This document shows, in pieces, positions 1 to 8,257 of a stretch of DNA of 64,000 nucleotides (position 1 is the first letter of the stretch; the number at the start of each line of letters is the position of its first letter). The notes below the pieces were generated by a model. That model saw only the letters and a list, made by a program, of their open reading frames with translations. It was not told where the DNA came from and made no database searches. Source of the DNA: an uncultured Desulfuromonas sp. (GTDB lineage: Bacteria; Desulfobacterota; Desulfuromonadia; Desulfuromonadales; Desulfuromonadaceae); contig NZ_OY787470.1 in the NCBI RefSeq assembly GCF_963678835.1, positions 1 to 64,000 on the forward strand, in the 5' to 3' direction. The position numbers and the translations under genes are program-made.

Positions 1-148
1 TCAAGGCGAAACCGGTAAGCCGAAAAGACGGATCAAACCTTTTGGATTTTCTCTTAGCCATGTATACTTGGTCCATTGGTTATCGACCAGCGATTCATGC
101 AATAATTGAATCGATTTCGCAAGACGAGTATTCCTGTAAGGGGGCCCA

Positions 149-463
149 GTGGCTTTCAATAGTGGACAAACCTTCAAAGAGATGGTCGAGGCGGCGCAAA
201 ACAGTGCTGAAGATGCTTGGTCAGCTCTTGGACCGCCCTTTGAGCAGGTGATGGAAGAACAACGCGATACTCTGCGTGAACTGGCCACGGAATGGTTTCA
301 CGAGGAGATGAGTGACAAGGCTCTTGATGAACGGCTGGCCGGACTACGCCAACAGTTTGTTGAAACGCTGGTCGTCCGCTGCGCGGCGGGACGCCAGGTG
401 TGTGACAAAGCGGTTCAGGCGGCGCTGAACTGTTTTTGGGAGTCGTTGATGGCGGGCCTGTAG
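149..463 (+). CDS. Small hypothetical protein (104 aa), GTG start
   Basis: I do not recognise a family. The frame is open for 104 codons from a GTG that follows a purine-rich stretch (gtaaggggg) at a suitable distance, and the composition looks like a real soluble alpha-helical protein rich in Glu, Ala and Leu. There is no signal peptide or membrane segment. It converges on the PilZ gene, with only 4 bases between the two stop codons. Bases 1-148 upstream hold no convincing gene. Function is unknown, and the start could lie further in. Confidence 0.5.
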   Translation: MAFNSGQTFKEMVEAAQNSAEDAWSALGPPFEQVMEEQRDTLRELATEWFHEEMSDKALDERLAGLRQQFVETLVVRCAAGRQVCDKAVQAALNCFWESLMAGL

Positions 464-467
464 GCCG

Positions 468-848
468 CTACGCGTCAGCCGCATCCTCCTGAAGTGTTGT
501 AATCCAGGCATCGAGATCCTTGCGATCATCCTCCGACAGATCTATAAAATTCAGACCCATCCCCGGCTCGTGCGGGCTTTTCGGCGAGTAGCTGCGTTTC
601 CAAATCGCTTCACACTGACAACGAATGTCGCGGCTGATCGGTGGCGGCAGCGGAATTTCAATGTGAAAACGGCTGCCCGGCAGGGCCGGGTCGATCGTTG
701 AGATGAACAGGCCGCTGCAACTGATATTGCTTGAGTAGCCGAAAAAGACCTTTTCCCCATCATCGAGGCGGATTTTTTTGATCATCAGTGGCGCACGTAG
801 CCGGGCGCGTTTGTCGGCAATGGGCTGGTCCTGGTGTTCCTCATTCAT
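468..848 (-). CDS. PilZ domain protein (c-di-GMP receptor-like)
   Basis: A 126-residue single-domain protein. It shows the two PilZ signatures: an arginine-rich stretch (KRARLR) near residues 13-18 and the N-x-S-x-x-G motif (NISCSG) about residues 41-46, followed by alternating beta strands. PilZ domains bind cyclic di-GMP with these residues, so it is probably a cytoplasmic effector that passes the second messenger to a partner such as motility or exopolysaccharide machinery. The partner cannot be told from the sequence. It lies 11 bases downstream of the miaA reading frame on the same strand and is probably co-transcribed with it. Confidence 0.85.
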   Translation of the reverse strand: MNEEHQDQPIADKRARLRAPLMIKKIRLDDGEKVFFGYSSNISCSGLFISTIDPALPGSRFHIEIPLPPPISRDIRCQCEAIWKRSYSPKSPHEPGMGLNFIDLSEDDRKDLDAWITTLQEDAADA

Positions 849-859
849 AGGCGGCGTCC

Positions 860-1775
860 TTAACGGCTGTATTGGCCGATGATGCTCATCATCTGTGCCA
901 AAGGGTGCTGGTCGCCTTGCAGCCAGTGGATGGTGCAGCCGTGGCGCTCCATGCGGCGAAACCAGGTCTCCTGACGTTTGGCGAACTTGTGGATGGCGCT
1001 GTTGAGTTTCTGTACCATATCGTTACGATTGAGTTTACCCTGCAGGTGCTCGGCGATAAAGCGGTACTCCAGACCATAAAATTCCAGGGTTTCCCAAGGC
1101 GTACCCCGGTCATGCAGCTGGACGACCTCATCAATCATCCCTTCGTCCAGCCGTTGTTTGAGGCGCGCGGTGATCCGTTTGCGGATAACGCTACGTTCCC
1201 AGTGCAGGCCAAACACCAGCGGCTGCAGACGTTGCAACACCGGATGCGGCTTGGCTGGTGGGGCACTGGCAATCTCAATGGCGCGCACGGTGCGTTCGCG
1301 ATCAACCAGATCGGTTTCGTTGTGCTGCTGAGGCGACAGTTGCATCAGTCGCTCACGTAACTGTGCGTCATCAAGTGCTTTCAGCTCTGCGCGCAGGGCC
1401 GTATTGTGCGGCACCTGAGCCAGACGATAATCGCCGAGCACCGCATCGAGATAGAGACCGGTGCCGCGCACAACAGCGACAGATGATCGCGTTGTTCAAT
1501 CTCTTCAAAGGCGCGGCAAAAGCGTTGCTGAAATTCAAACACATTGAACTCGTAGCCCGGATCAACGATGTCGATCAAGTGATACGGTATCTCCTCATAC
1601 TCCGCCAGGTCCTTGCCGGTGCCGATGTCCATGCCCCGATAGACCTGCCGTGAATCCGCCGAGATGATTTCGGCGTTCAACAGCCGCGCCGCTTCGACGG
1701 CCAGCCGGGTTTTGCGGTGGCGGTTGCGCCGAGCAAGACGATGAGGTTGATGGTCGGTTTTGTGGTGGTTGTCAT
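860..1775 (-). pseudogene. miaA: tRNA dimethylallyltransferase MiaA, broken by two 1-base frameshifts
   Basis: MiaA transfers a dimethylallyl group to adenosine 37 of tRNAs that read UNN codons. The pieces are clear in three frames: an N-terminus with the start of the P-loop (LLGATAT), a middle part with the ISADSRQVYRGMDIGTGK motif, and a C-terminal part from GTGLYLDAVLGDYRL to the end. One base appears missing inside the Walker A codons near 1713 (ACCGCAAAACC where ACCGGCAAAACC is expected) and another near 1470 (TGCGCGGCACC for TGCGGCGGCACC). Restoring both gives 305 residues, the normal length. Divergent from pcnB. Because pcnB next door has the same kind of lesion, sequencing error is a serious alternative to true inactivation. 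Confidence 0.85.
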
Positions 1776-2104
1776 AGACGATTCCGGGAGACGATAAAAG
1801 AGAGAAGCCGTTTGTCGCAGGCGATACCGGTGGTGACTGTCGAACTCGCTGGTGCTACGAGCTTCACTATAGTCCGAAAGTGAAAAAAACACAACAAAGG
1901 CAGCTACTTTGCCCCTTTTCTTCCGGCCCATGATTTGATAAGTTGCCCCATTTAAGCATTTTTGGTGTATGTTGAGCAGTGGTGGGCTGTTTTAGCCGCC
2001 ATGATTTTTGATCCCGGTAGCCGATCAGACGTGCCGGATCGTCACAATTCGCAGTAGATTCCTGGCAGGTGCGACTGGCTGCCAGATGAAAGTTTACAGA
2101 CTCC
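1776..2104. other. Divergent intergenic region between miaA and pcnB
   Basis: About 330 bases separate the two divergent genes. The region must hold both promoters, but I see no single convincing -35/-10 pair, hairpin or small gene, so nothing specific is claimed. Confidence 0.4.
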
Positions 2105-3363
2105 ATGCCCGTTGAACCCGTTATTATTTCCCGCGATCATCACTGTGTTTCCCGTTCAATGATGGACGAGAACAGCCTCAAAGTCCTCTACCGTTTGCGT
2201 CAACACGGCCACACCGCCTATCTGGTCGGCGGCAGCGTCCGCGACCTGCTGCTCGGGCGCAAGCCCAAAGATTTTGATGTCGGCACCGATGCCACTCCGG
2301 AACAAGTGCGCAAGCTGTTTCGTAACTGTCGCCTCATTGGCCGTCGTTTTCGCCTGGCCCATATCATGTTCGGGCGTCACTGCCTGATCGAGGTCGCCAC
2401 ATTTCGGCGCAAACCCGACCCGGAAGAAATTCCCGATGCTGAAGAGGGGGCGCCCAACCATTTTGCTGAAAATGTGTTCGGTACCCCGCAAGAAGACGCC
2501 TTTCGGCGCGATTTCACCATCAACGCCCTGTTTTACGATATTGAAAATTACTCCATTGTCGATTATGTCGGCGGTCTGCAGGATCTGCACGATGGTATCA
2601 TTCGTGTCATTGGTGATCCCGACGACCGTTTTCACGAAGATCCGGTGCGTATGCTACGTGCTTTGGAATTCTCCGCCCGCCTTGATTTTGAGTTGGAGCA
2701 AAGCATATTCCGGCCATGGATCGCTGCGGCGAGCTGCTGCTGACCGCGTCACCGGCGCGCATTCGCGAAGAGATTATGGAGTTGTTTCGCCATAAAGTGG
2801 CTGGACAAGTGTTGCAAAAGGCCGACCGTTACGGCCTGTTATCCTATCTGGTTCCTAACTTTGTTGCCGAGCGCGCCCATTTTGACCTGCTGCGCGAACT
2901 CGATATGCGCACGGCCAGCGGTGTGCGTATTCGCGAATACTTTGCCTTGGCCGCCATGTATGTCGGACCGTTTCTCCGTCAGAGTAATCCAGATATGACT
3001 ATTGGTGATGTGCACAAGCTGGCCAATCTGGTGCTGGCACCGCATTGTCGTTTTTTCAGCATTGCCAACGGCATCAAGCATCAGGCGCGCGAATTGTTGA
3101 TTGGTTTTTACCGCTTTTATCGTGGCCGCGGGCGGCGTGGCGAACAGCGCTTTTTGCGCCATCCGAGTACGCCGGAAGCGTTTGAACTGTTTCGTTTGTG
3201 GGTGGAAGCCTGCGAAGGGGATCGAGAGCTGTTGAAACTCTGGCAGCAGGCGCTGGACGGTGAAGAGCCGGAACCGAAAAAACAGCCGCGTAAGCGTAGG
3301 CCTCGGCGCAGAAGGCGCAAGCCGAGCGGATCTACCCCGGCTGCGTCACCTGAGTCAGAATAA
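2105..3363 (+). pseudogene. pcnB: Poly(A) polymerase PcnB, interrupted by one 1-base frameshift
   Basis: PcnB adds poly(A) tails to RNA 3' ends and so promotes RNA decay. The N-terminal half has the nucleotidyltransferase signature (VGGSVRDLLLGRKPKDFDVG, about residues 40-59) and the RRF-R-AHI region. The C-terminal half carries the helical RNA-binding part and ends in a strongly basic Arg/Lys tail, typical of the family. The frame changes near 2711: the sequence reads TTCCGGCCATGG where TTCGCGGCCATGG would keep the frame, so one base seems lost. Repaired, the protein is about 419 residues, a normal length. The tail overlaps the convergent VOC gene by 32 bases. It may be intact in the living strain if the lesion is a sequencing error. 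Confidence 0.87.
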
Positions 3364-3733
3364 GCAGGTAGTGGTCGGGGTCGTACAGCCAGAGTTCATG
3401 GATGCCGTGCTCCTGATCCTCTGATTCATACAGACAGGTGTGTTCGCGGCGGTGCAGGTTGTTGCGGATCAGGTTCAGGTCCGTGACCTGAAAGTCCAGC
3501 GACAGGCCGACGCCGCGATTTTGACGATCCAGATGCTGAAACGCCGCCGGGTGGCGTGCTTCGAGCACGTGTGCTTCACGCAGCAGCACGGTCGTATCGC
3601 CCTGCGGTAGCATCAGCAGTTCGTGGGCCGCGTCATCGGGGCGAAAACGTTGCACTGGCAAGTCGAGGACATCGCGGTAGAAAGATTCGCTGCGGTCGAG
3701 GTCGTCGATGGCCAGGGTGAGGATTAGGCTCAT
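3332..3733 (-). CDS. VOC (glyoxalase/bleomycin resistance fold) family protein
   Basis: A protein of about 133 residues with the paired beta-alpha-beta-beta-beta modules of the vicinal oxygen chelate fold: an N-terminal strand with DDLDRSESFYRDVLDLP, and a C-terminal strand ending YDPDHYLLILTQ. Candidate metal ligands are scattered His and Glu residues (for example HELW near residue 117). The family includes glyoxalases, dioxygenases and antibiotic-binding proteins, so the substrate is unknown. An in-frame ATG lies five codons upstream (3748); the inner ATG was preferred because the conserved fold begins directly after it. It converges on pcnB and overlaps it slightly. Confidence 0.75.
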   Translation of the reverse strand: MSLILTLAIDDLDRSESFYRDVLDLPVQRFRPDDAAHELLMLPQGDTTVLLREAHVLEARHPAAFQHLDRQNRGVGLSLDFQVTDLNLIRNNLHRREHTCLYESEDQEHGIHELWLYDPDHYLLILTQVTQPG

Positions 3734-3789
3734 GATGATATCTTTCATTGAAAGACGAGTAGGGCAACACTGTCTTTGAGAGAGTGAAT

Positions 3790-3868
3790 TGTAGGAGCGG
3801 CTTCAGCCGCGAAGTCTGACGTTTTAGGAACAACATCGTAAAATCTCGCGAATAAATTCGCTCCTACA
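3790..3868. repeat. REP-like hairpin element, copy 1
   Basis: Two arms face each other: TGTAGGAGCGGCTTCAGCCG at the left and AATAAATTCGCTCCTACA at the right, giving an imperfect long inverted repeat with TGTAGGAGCG at the outer edge. A second copy with nearly identical arms but a different centre lies at 36577-36658. The GTAGGAGCGGC core resembles REP elements known from other proteobacteria. Confidence 0.8.
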
Positions 3869-3972
3869 GATAGAGCTCTATCTGCCCAAGTAGGGCACGC
3901 GGCCGATTATGCCTTGTGGCGGCAGCACATGCCACCATAAAGTAGTAATTCGGAAGTGTAGGAAATAGAAGC

Positions 3973-4482
3973 ATGACACACGCACAGGCGGTGACCGCCT
4001 ACATTGGATTGGGGGCCAACCTTGGCGATTGTCGTCAGACGTTGCGGGAGGCTCGCCGGCAGCTCGACGGAGATGGTATCACGGTGACTGCCAGTTCGCC
4101 GTTGTACTGTACCGATCCAGTCGGTGGCCCGGCCGATCAGCCGCGTTATTTCAATGCCGTGGTTGAAGTGGCAACCATTCTGTCACCGCTGGCCTTGCTG
4201 GACCGCTGTCAGGCCATTGAGCAGCAGGCCGGGCGCACGCGTGATATCCATTGGGGGCCGCGCACGCTTGATCTCGATGTGCTGCTCTACGGTGATCACT
4301 GCCTTGATCAGCCGCGTTTGCAGGTGCCCCATCCGCATCTGCATTTGCGTCGTTTTGTTCTTGAACCCATGTGCCGTCTGGCACCGGAGTTGATTCATCC
4401 CCAACGTCACCAGAGCATGATTTTTCTGTTAAAGCAGCTTCCCGATGATCAAGGGGTAGACTGCATTGAGGAGCAATGGTAA
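3973..4482 (+). CDS. folK: 2-amino-4-hydroxy-6-hydroxymethyldihydropteridine pyrophosphokinase FolK
   Basis: FolK transfers pyrophosphate from ATP to 6-hydroxymethyl-7,8-dihydropterin in folate synthesis, in the cytoplasm. The 169-residue protein starts with the family opening YIGLGANLGD, contains the substrate-binding stretch PRYFNAVVEV, and has the signature WGPRTLDLDVLLYG with the Mg-binding aspartates, followed by VPHPHLHLRRFVLEPM. Length is normal. The stop codon overlaps the start of the next small gene (TAATG), so the two are translationally coupled. Confidence 0.96.
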   Translation: MTHAQAVTAYIGLGANLGDCRQTLREARRQLDGDGITVTASSPLYCTDPVGGPADQPRYFNAVVEVATILSPLALLDRCQAIEQQAGRTRDIHWGPRTLDLDVLLYGDHCLDQPRLQVPHPHLHLRRFVLEPMCRLAPELIHPQRHQSMIFLLKQLPDDQGVDCIEEQW

Positions 4483-4733
4483 TGATTGTACGGCTCGTTT
4501 TATTAGGTATTCTGGCTTTTCTTGGCTACACGATCTTCACTGCCCTGTTGCGCAGTTTGGGTGGCGGTGCGTCGCCGCCTGCAAATAAACAGGCCGACCC
4601 GGATCGTATGATGCCCTGTTCGCAATGTGACACCTATGTGCCGGAAACCGACATGATTGAAAAACGCATGGGCGGACAAACCCTTCATTTTTGCAGCAAA
4701 GAGTGTCTTAACGCCTATAAGAAAAAGAAATAA
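4482..4733 (+). CDS. Small membrane-anchored four-Cys protein (PP0621-like)
   Basis: An 83-residue protein with one N-terminal transmembrane helix (about residues 1-24), a Gly/Pro/Ala linker, and a cytoplasmic or periplasmic knuckle with two Cys pairs: CSQC followed by DTYVP, then HFCSKEC. The spacing is like small zinc-binding modules of the PP0621/TRASH type. The ATG at 4482 has GAGGAG about 8 bases upstream, whereas the ATG at 4476 is only 2 bases from it, so 4482 is the better start. Coupled to folK. Function is not known. Confidence 0.75.
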   Translation: MIVRLVLLGILAFLGYTIFTALLRSLGGGASPPANKQADPDRMMPCSQCDTYVPETDMIEKRMGGQTLHFCSKECLNAYKKKK

Positions 4734-4799
4734 GCCGGAAAAAGAAATAAACCGAAATCCTACATTGTCGATTCTGGATCGACGCCACAAGGAGGCAAC

Positions 4800-5441
4800 A
4801 TGGAATTTTTTATCGATACCGCGATTACCGACGAAATCAAGCAGGCCAGTGAACTGGGTCTGGTTGATGGTGTCACCACCAACCCGTCGCTGATCGCCAA
4901 AAGCGGTCGTGATTTTAAAGAGGTGATCACCGAGATCACCGGCATTGTTGATGGCCCCATCTCCGCCGAGGTGATTGCGCTGGATGCTGAGGGTATGGTG
5001 TCTGAAGGGCGCGAGCTGGCCAAGATTCATCCCAACATTGTCATCAAAGTGCCGATGACGGAGGAAGGTCTCAAAGCCACGCGTATTTTCAGTGGCGAAG
5101 GGATCAAGACCAACGTGACGTTGATCTTCTCACCGCTGCAGGCGTTGCTGGCCGCCAAAGCCGGGGCCACTTATGTGTCGCCGTTTGTTGGGCGTCTGGA
5201 TGATATTAGTCAGGAAGGGATGGACGGTGTTGATCAGATTCGCACCATCTTTGACAACTTTGGTTACACTACCAAGATCATTGTGGCGTCTATTCGTACT
5301 CCGATGCATGTGCTGAATGCTGCGTTGATTGGTGCTGATATTTGTACGATTCCGTTCTCGGTGATTAAGCAGTTGGCCAAGCATCCTTTGACGGATATTG
5401 GGATTGAGAAGTTTTTGGCGGATTGGGAAAAGACTAAGTAA
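4800..5441 (+). CDS. tal: Transaldolase, short TalC/FSA-type
   Basis: A 213-residue single-domain TIM-barrel of the short transaldolase family, which moves a dihydroxyacetone unit between sugar phosphates in the pentose phosphate pathway. It opens with [16 protein letters not shown] and has [11 protein letters not shown], the Schiff-base lysine in VIKVPMT, and [11 protein letters not shown]. The Phe in SPFVGR is the residue found in true transaldolases; fructose-6-phosphate aldolases of this fold have Tyr there. The start is fixed by AAGGAGG 5 bases before the ATG. A rho-independent terminator follows. Confidence 0.93.
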   Translation: MEFFIDTAITDEIKQASELGLVDGVTTNPSLIAKSGRDFKEVITEITGIVDGPISAEVIALDAEGMVSEGRELAKIHPNIVIKVPMTEEGLKATRIFSGEGIKTNVTLIFSPLQALLAAKAGATYVSPFVGRLDDISQEGMDGVDQIRTIFDNFGYTTKIIVASIRTPMHVLNAALIGADICTIPFSVIKQLAKHPLTDIGIEKFLADWEKTK

Positions 5442-5468
5442 TTTCTGAACCTTCAATTTGTTATCACG

Positions 5469-5510
5469 CGCCGATCAGCCTTTTTAGGGTTGGTCGGCGT
5501 TTGAGCTTTT
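5469..5510 (+). terminator. Rho-independent terminator after tal
   Basis: A 12-bp stem (CGCCGATCAGCC with GGTTGGTCGGCG, two wobble pairs) closes a 7-base T-rich loop and is followed by a T-rich tail. It sits 28 bases past the transaldolase stop codon. Confidence 0.8.
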
Positions 5511-5668
5511 CAATTAAAATCTTGATTGTTTGGGGTTGTTTATGTAGCTTGTTTTGGTTGATTTGTTTTGTGTTTGAATGAAATGATTAATTTGAAAATG
5601 TAGCAGGACGATAGTTGCAACTTGCCACGCTTATATGCTTAAGGTTGTTATAGTATTCTATAAGGAGA

Positions 5669-6139
5669 ATGATTTTGGTTAAACAAGAATATCTAGCTGA
5701 CGATGTATTTGGAATAAACCGTGATCTTCCCCTTAATTATGTGGCCCGCAATTCTGCAGATTCGGTACTTATCGATAACCTGTCGAGACGTCAGCATCTT
5801 GTCATTTATGGAAGCTCTAAACAAGGTAAGACCTCTTTAAGAAAGCACTGCTTAAACGAACAAGATTATATTGTTGTTCACTGCTCTAATAAATGGGGGT
5901 TGGATCATTTGCACGAAGCAATTCTTAAGCAGGCTGGATATGAGCTGACTGTTTCAAAAGCCATGGCGACTTCGGGAAAACAAAAAATCTTAGCGAAAAT
6001 CAAAGCGGGATTTTTTGGCGCTACGGCTGAAGGTGGTGCTGAAGCAGAAAAAGTCCAAGAAGAAAAGACAACTACGACACCTCTAGAATTAGATCCCCTT
6101 GATGTAAACGATATTATATCTGCTTTACAAGAAATCTGA
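5669..6139 (+). pseudogene. Truncated P-loop ATPase, cut by an insertion sequence
   Basis: The fragment keeps 156 residues of an ATPase. A Walker A motif, GSSKQGKTSL, lies near residue 50 after a short beta strand (HLVIYG), as in AAA/STAND-type ATPases; no Walker B is left. The frame stops exactly where a 15-bp inverted repeat of the neighbouring insertion sequence begins (6136), so the C-terminal part has been lost. The ATG at 5669 is only one base from AAGGAG; the TTG at 5675 has better spacing and may be the real start. Local AT content is higher than that of neighbours, which suggests transfer. Related ATPases occur in phage-defence and toxin systems, but nothing here proves that role. 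Confidence 0.65.
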
Positions 6140-7692
6140 AGTTTAGAGTTTCGTGATCTTTGAAAATTTGTCGAAGTTGAAAAAAAGGCGTTGACACCAC
6201 GGCCACTGTGTGTGGCCGCGCCTTCAAAGCCGATTGTCATATTGGAAAGCTTTGAAGGCGCGGCCTCTAGAAGAAAGTTCCCCCTTTCTTCCGGAGGCCG
6301 CTATGGATACCAAGGGATACGGCAATATCCCCCAGTCCCTGTACGACGCTATCACATTTCTGGTCCAGGCGCTGACCAAACGTTCGGTTCCGACTTTTCT
6401 GGAACTGCTGTTCGGCGCGATGCTGACCCAGAATGGTTTTGTCACCGAAGCCTGGTTGGCGATCAGACCTAAGCGTCATTGGACGAGTTATTTCAAATGG
6501 TTGCAGAAGGGCCGCTGGTCCTGGGTTGCGCTTGGATTACAAACGGCTCGACTCGCTTTGCAACGAACAGAAGGTTCGCGCTGCTATGTCGCCATAGACG
6601 ATACGGTGGTTTTCCGCTGTTCGCGCAAGGCTCCAGAATCACGCATCCACCATCAGCATGGTTGCAAGGTCAACCGACCCGTTTATGTCCGGGGACAGAA
6701 CTGGGTGACCATGGCTCTGGTGTTGCCACAGGGGTGGCGTTCTCTGGCCTTGCCGATTCTTTCCCGTTTATCCAGAAGCACAGGCAACAGCGGCAAACTG
6801 GTCGCGGCCAAGACTTTGCTCCGGGTGACTCGGCCTCTGTTCCATGGACGCCTTGTGACGCTGCTGGTCGATTCCTGGTACATGCGCAAGTCGCTGCTGC
6901 TTCCAGCCCAGACTCTGGGTTACCAGGTCATCGGCCAGGTGCGCAAGGACACAGCGCTCTATCGACCGCCGCCATGCCACAACGGCAAACGCGGGCGGCC
7001 CCGTAAATATGGCGATAAGCTGACAGCTGAGCGTGTCGCTGAATTGCCCATGATCAGCCAGAACCTTTTTCTCTACGGGCAATGGCAGACGGTTCATTAT
7101 CGCAGTTGCGTTGCCCGAGCCCGCTTCCTTGACGGACAACAGGTTCGCGCGGTCTGGTCTCAGATTGAAAACAAAGATGGAACCTTGCGTCAGCCCCGGC
7201 TCATCTTGAGCACCGATCTAAGCTTGTCAGCCGCACGCATCCTGCTGGCGTATAACCGCAGGTGGTCCATCGAGGACCTGTTCAATCAGCTTAAGAACCG
7301 TTGGGGCTGGAAGGACACGTGGCAGCAAACGCGTCAGGTGCTGCACCGCTGGACACAGATTCTTTCAACCAGCTATGCGCTGCCACAGTTGTTGGCTCAA
7401 CAGAACAGTGAACAGGTGAAAGACCTCGCCTCTCTCTGCCCTTGGAGAGACAAACAGCCGATCACGGCCGGGCGTGTGCGCCAAGGGTTGCAAAGGATTT
7501 TTGGTCATGTCGATATCCGCAGCCACTGGAACCCGAAGTCGGGAAAATTCAGCCCTCAAAACCGGGGCAAAAAACCGGATCGGCCGCCTGATCCACACAA
7601 AACAGCTTAACTTCGACAATTTTCAGTTATTAATGAACGCTTCCAGCGCCGAATCAGGCCGGCTTGGGGAGGGGTGTAACTCTAAACTTCAG
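6136..7692 (+). mobile_element. Complete DDE insertion sequence bounded by 15-bp perfect inverted repeats
   Basis: The perfect inverted repeat CTGAAGTTTAGAGTT stands at 6136-6150 and its complement at 7678-7692. A second, inner pair (TGAAAATTTGTCGAAGTTGA at 6161-6180 and a close complement at 7606-7627) flanks the transposase gene. Both neighbouring reading frames stop right at the outer repeat, and no obvious target duplication is seen, which suggests that deletions next to the element removed flanking DNA. Confidence 0.75.
6303..7610 (+). CDS. Transposase, IS4/IS701-like DDE family
   Basis: A 435-residue transposase. DDE-type motifs are visible: AIDDTVVFR, LLVDSWYMRKS and, near the C-terminus, NRRWSIEDLFNQLKNRWGW, which is the Y/N-R-x-x-x-E segment carrying the catalytic Glu. 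A GGAGG lies 6 bases before the ATG at 6303; the frame is open further upstream, but that stretch overlaps the end of the element. It appears intact and probably active. The exact family (IS4 versus IS701) needs a search. Confidence 0.85.
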   Translation: MDTKGYGNIPQSLYDAITFLVQALTKRSVPTFLELLFGAMLTQNGFVTEAWLAIRPKRHWTSYFKWLQKGRWSWVALGLQTARLALQRTEGSRCYVAIDDTVVFRCSRKAPESRIHHQHGCKVNRPVYVRGQNWVTMALVLPQGWRSLALPILSRLSRSTGNSGKLVAAKTLLRVTRPLFHGRLVTLLVDSWYMRKSLLLPAQTLGYQVIGQVRKDTALYRPPPCHNGKRGRPRKYGDKLTAERVAELPMISQNLFLYGQWQTVHYRSCVARARFLDGQQVRAVWSQIENKDGTLRQPRLILSTDLSLSAARILLAYNRRWSIEDLFNQLKNRWGWKDTWQQTRQVLHRWTQILSTSYALPQLLAQQNSEQVKDLASLCPWRDKQPITAGRVRQGLQRIFGHVDIRSHWNPKSGKFSPQNRGKKPDRPPDPHKTA

Positions 7693-7977
7693 TCAAACTC
7701 GTAATCGATAATTTTCAAAATTCCTGAATCCGTATGCTCTGCGTTGAATCAGCTTCATCGTTCGATGGAAACCCTCGACGATGTCGTTACCGTGGTAATA
7801 ACGAAACATACGGGCAATGGCATCAAGCCAATTTATAACCTGATTAGCGCTAATTGTCAGCCCGTCTGAGCCAGCGCTCAGATCGAGGGCGGATTGACAT
7901 TGCTCTTCGGTTCCGAATTTGCTTAGAAATTCCTTCAGGCTCAAGCCTGCTTGAAACTGTATGCGATTCATCTTCAT
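7693..7977 (-). pseudogene. Chimeric transposase remnant (IS1595-like head, ISL3-like tail)
   Basis: This 94-residue frame joins two unrelated pieces. Residues 1-32 (MKMNRIQFQAGLSLKEFLSK onward) look like the N-terminus of IS1595-type transposases. The last 50 or so residues (YYHGNDIVEGFHRTMKLIQR, then RRAYGFRNFENYRLRV) look like the C-terminus of ISL3-type transposases. The join lies near a 16-base palindromic stretch (CCTGATTAGCGCTAAT, 7839-7854) that recurs inverted at 8053-8068. It has no catalytic domain and is not expected to work. It stops at the edge of the neighbouring insertion sequence. Confidence 0.6.
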
Positions 7978-8059
7978 GGTGACCTCTTTTTTGGGGTTCC
8001 TGAAGATTATAACGGGGGGCTCATGACAAATTATGTCACCCCTTGGCTGAAGATTAGCG

Positions 8060-8252
8060 CTAATCAGGATTTATAATGCTTTTGCCGAGAGTTCTCATCG
8101 GACGAAATGGACTCTCTTTTAACCGTTCAACTTTGTCTAAGCGCTCACGTACTAGTTTTCTGCATTCGTTGTGGTTCTTCCCTTTGGCCAACTCCTGCCA
8201 GAAGATCCAGAGATTCTGAATGGCTGGAGTGTCTAGAATTTTCGCGGCGATT
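8060..8252 (-). pseudogene. C-terminal protein fragment with no start
   Basis: An open stretch of about 63 codons without a plausible start encodes a helical, basic peptide (ILDTPAIQNLWIFWQELAKG near its beginning). It ends at a TAG inside the ATTAGCGCTAAT palindrome. It looks like the tail of a gene cut by rearrangement. I do not recognise the family. Confidence 0.3.
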
Positions 8253-8257
8253 CAGTA

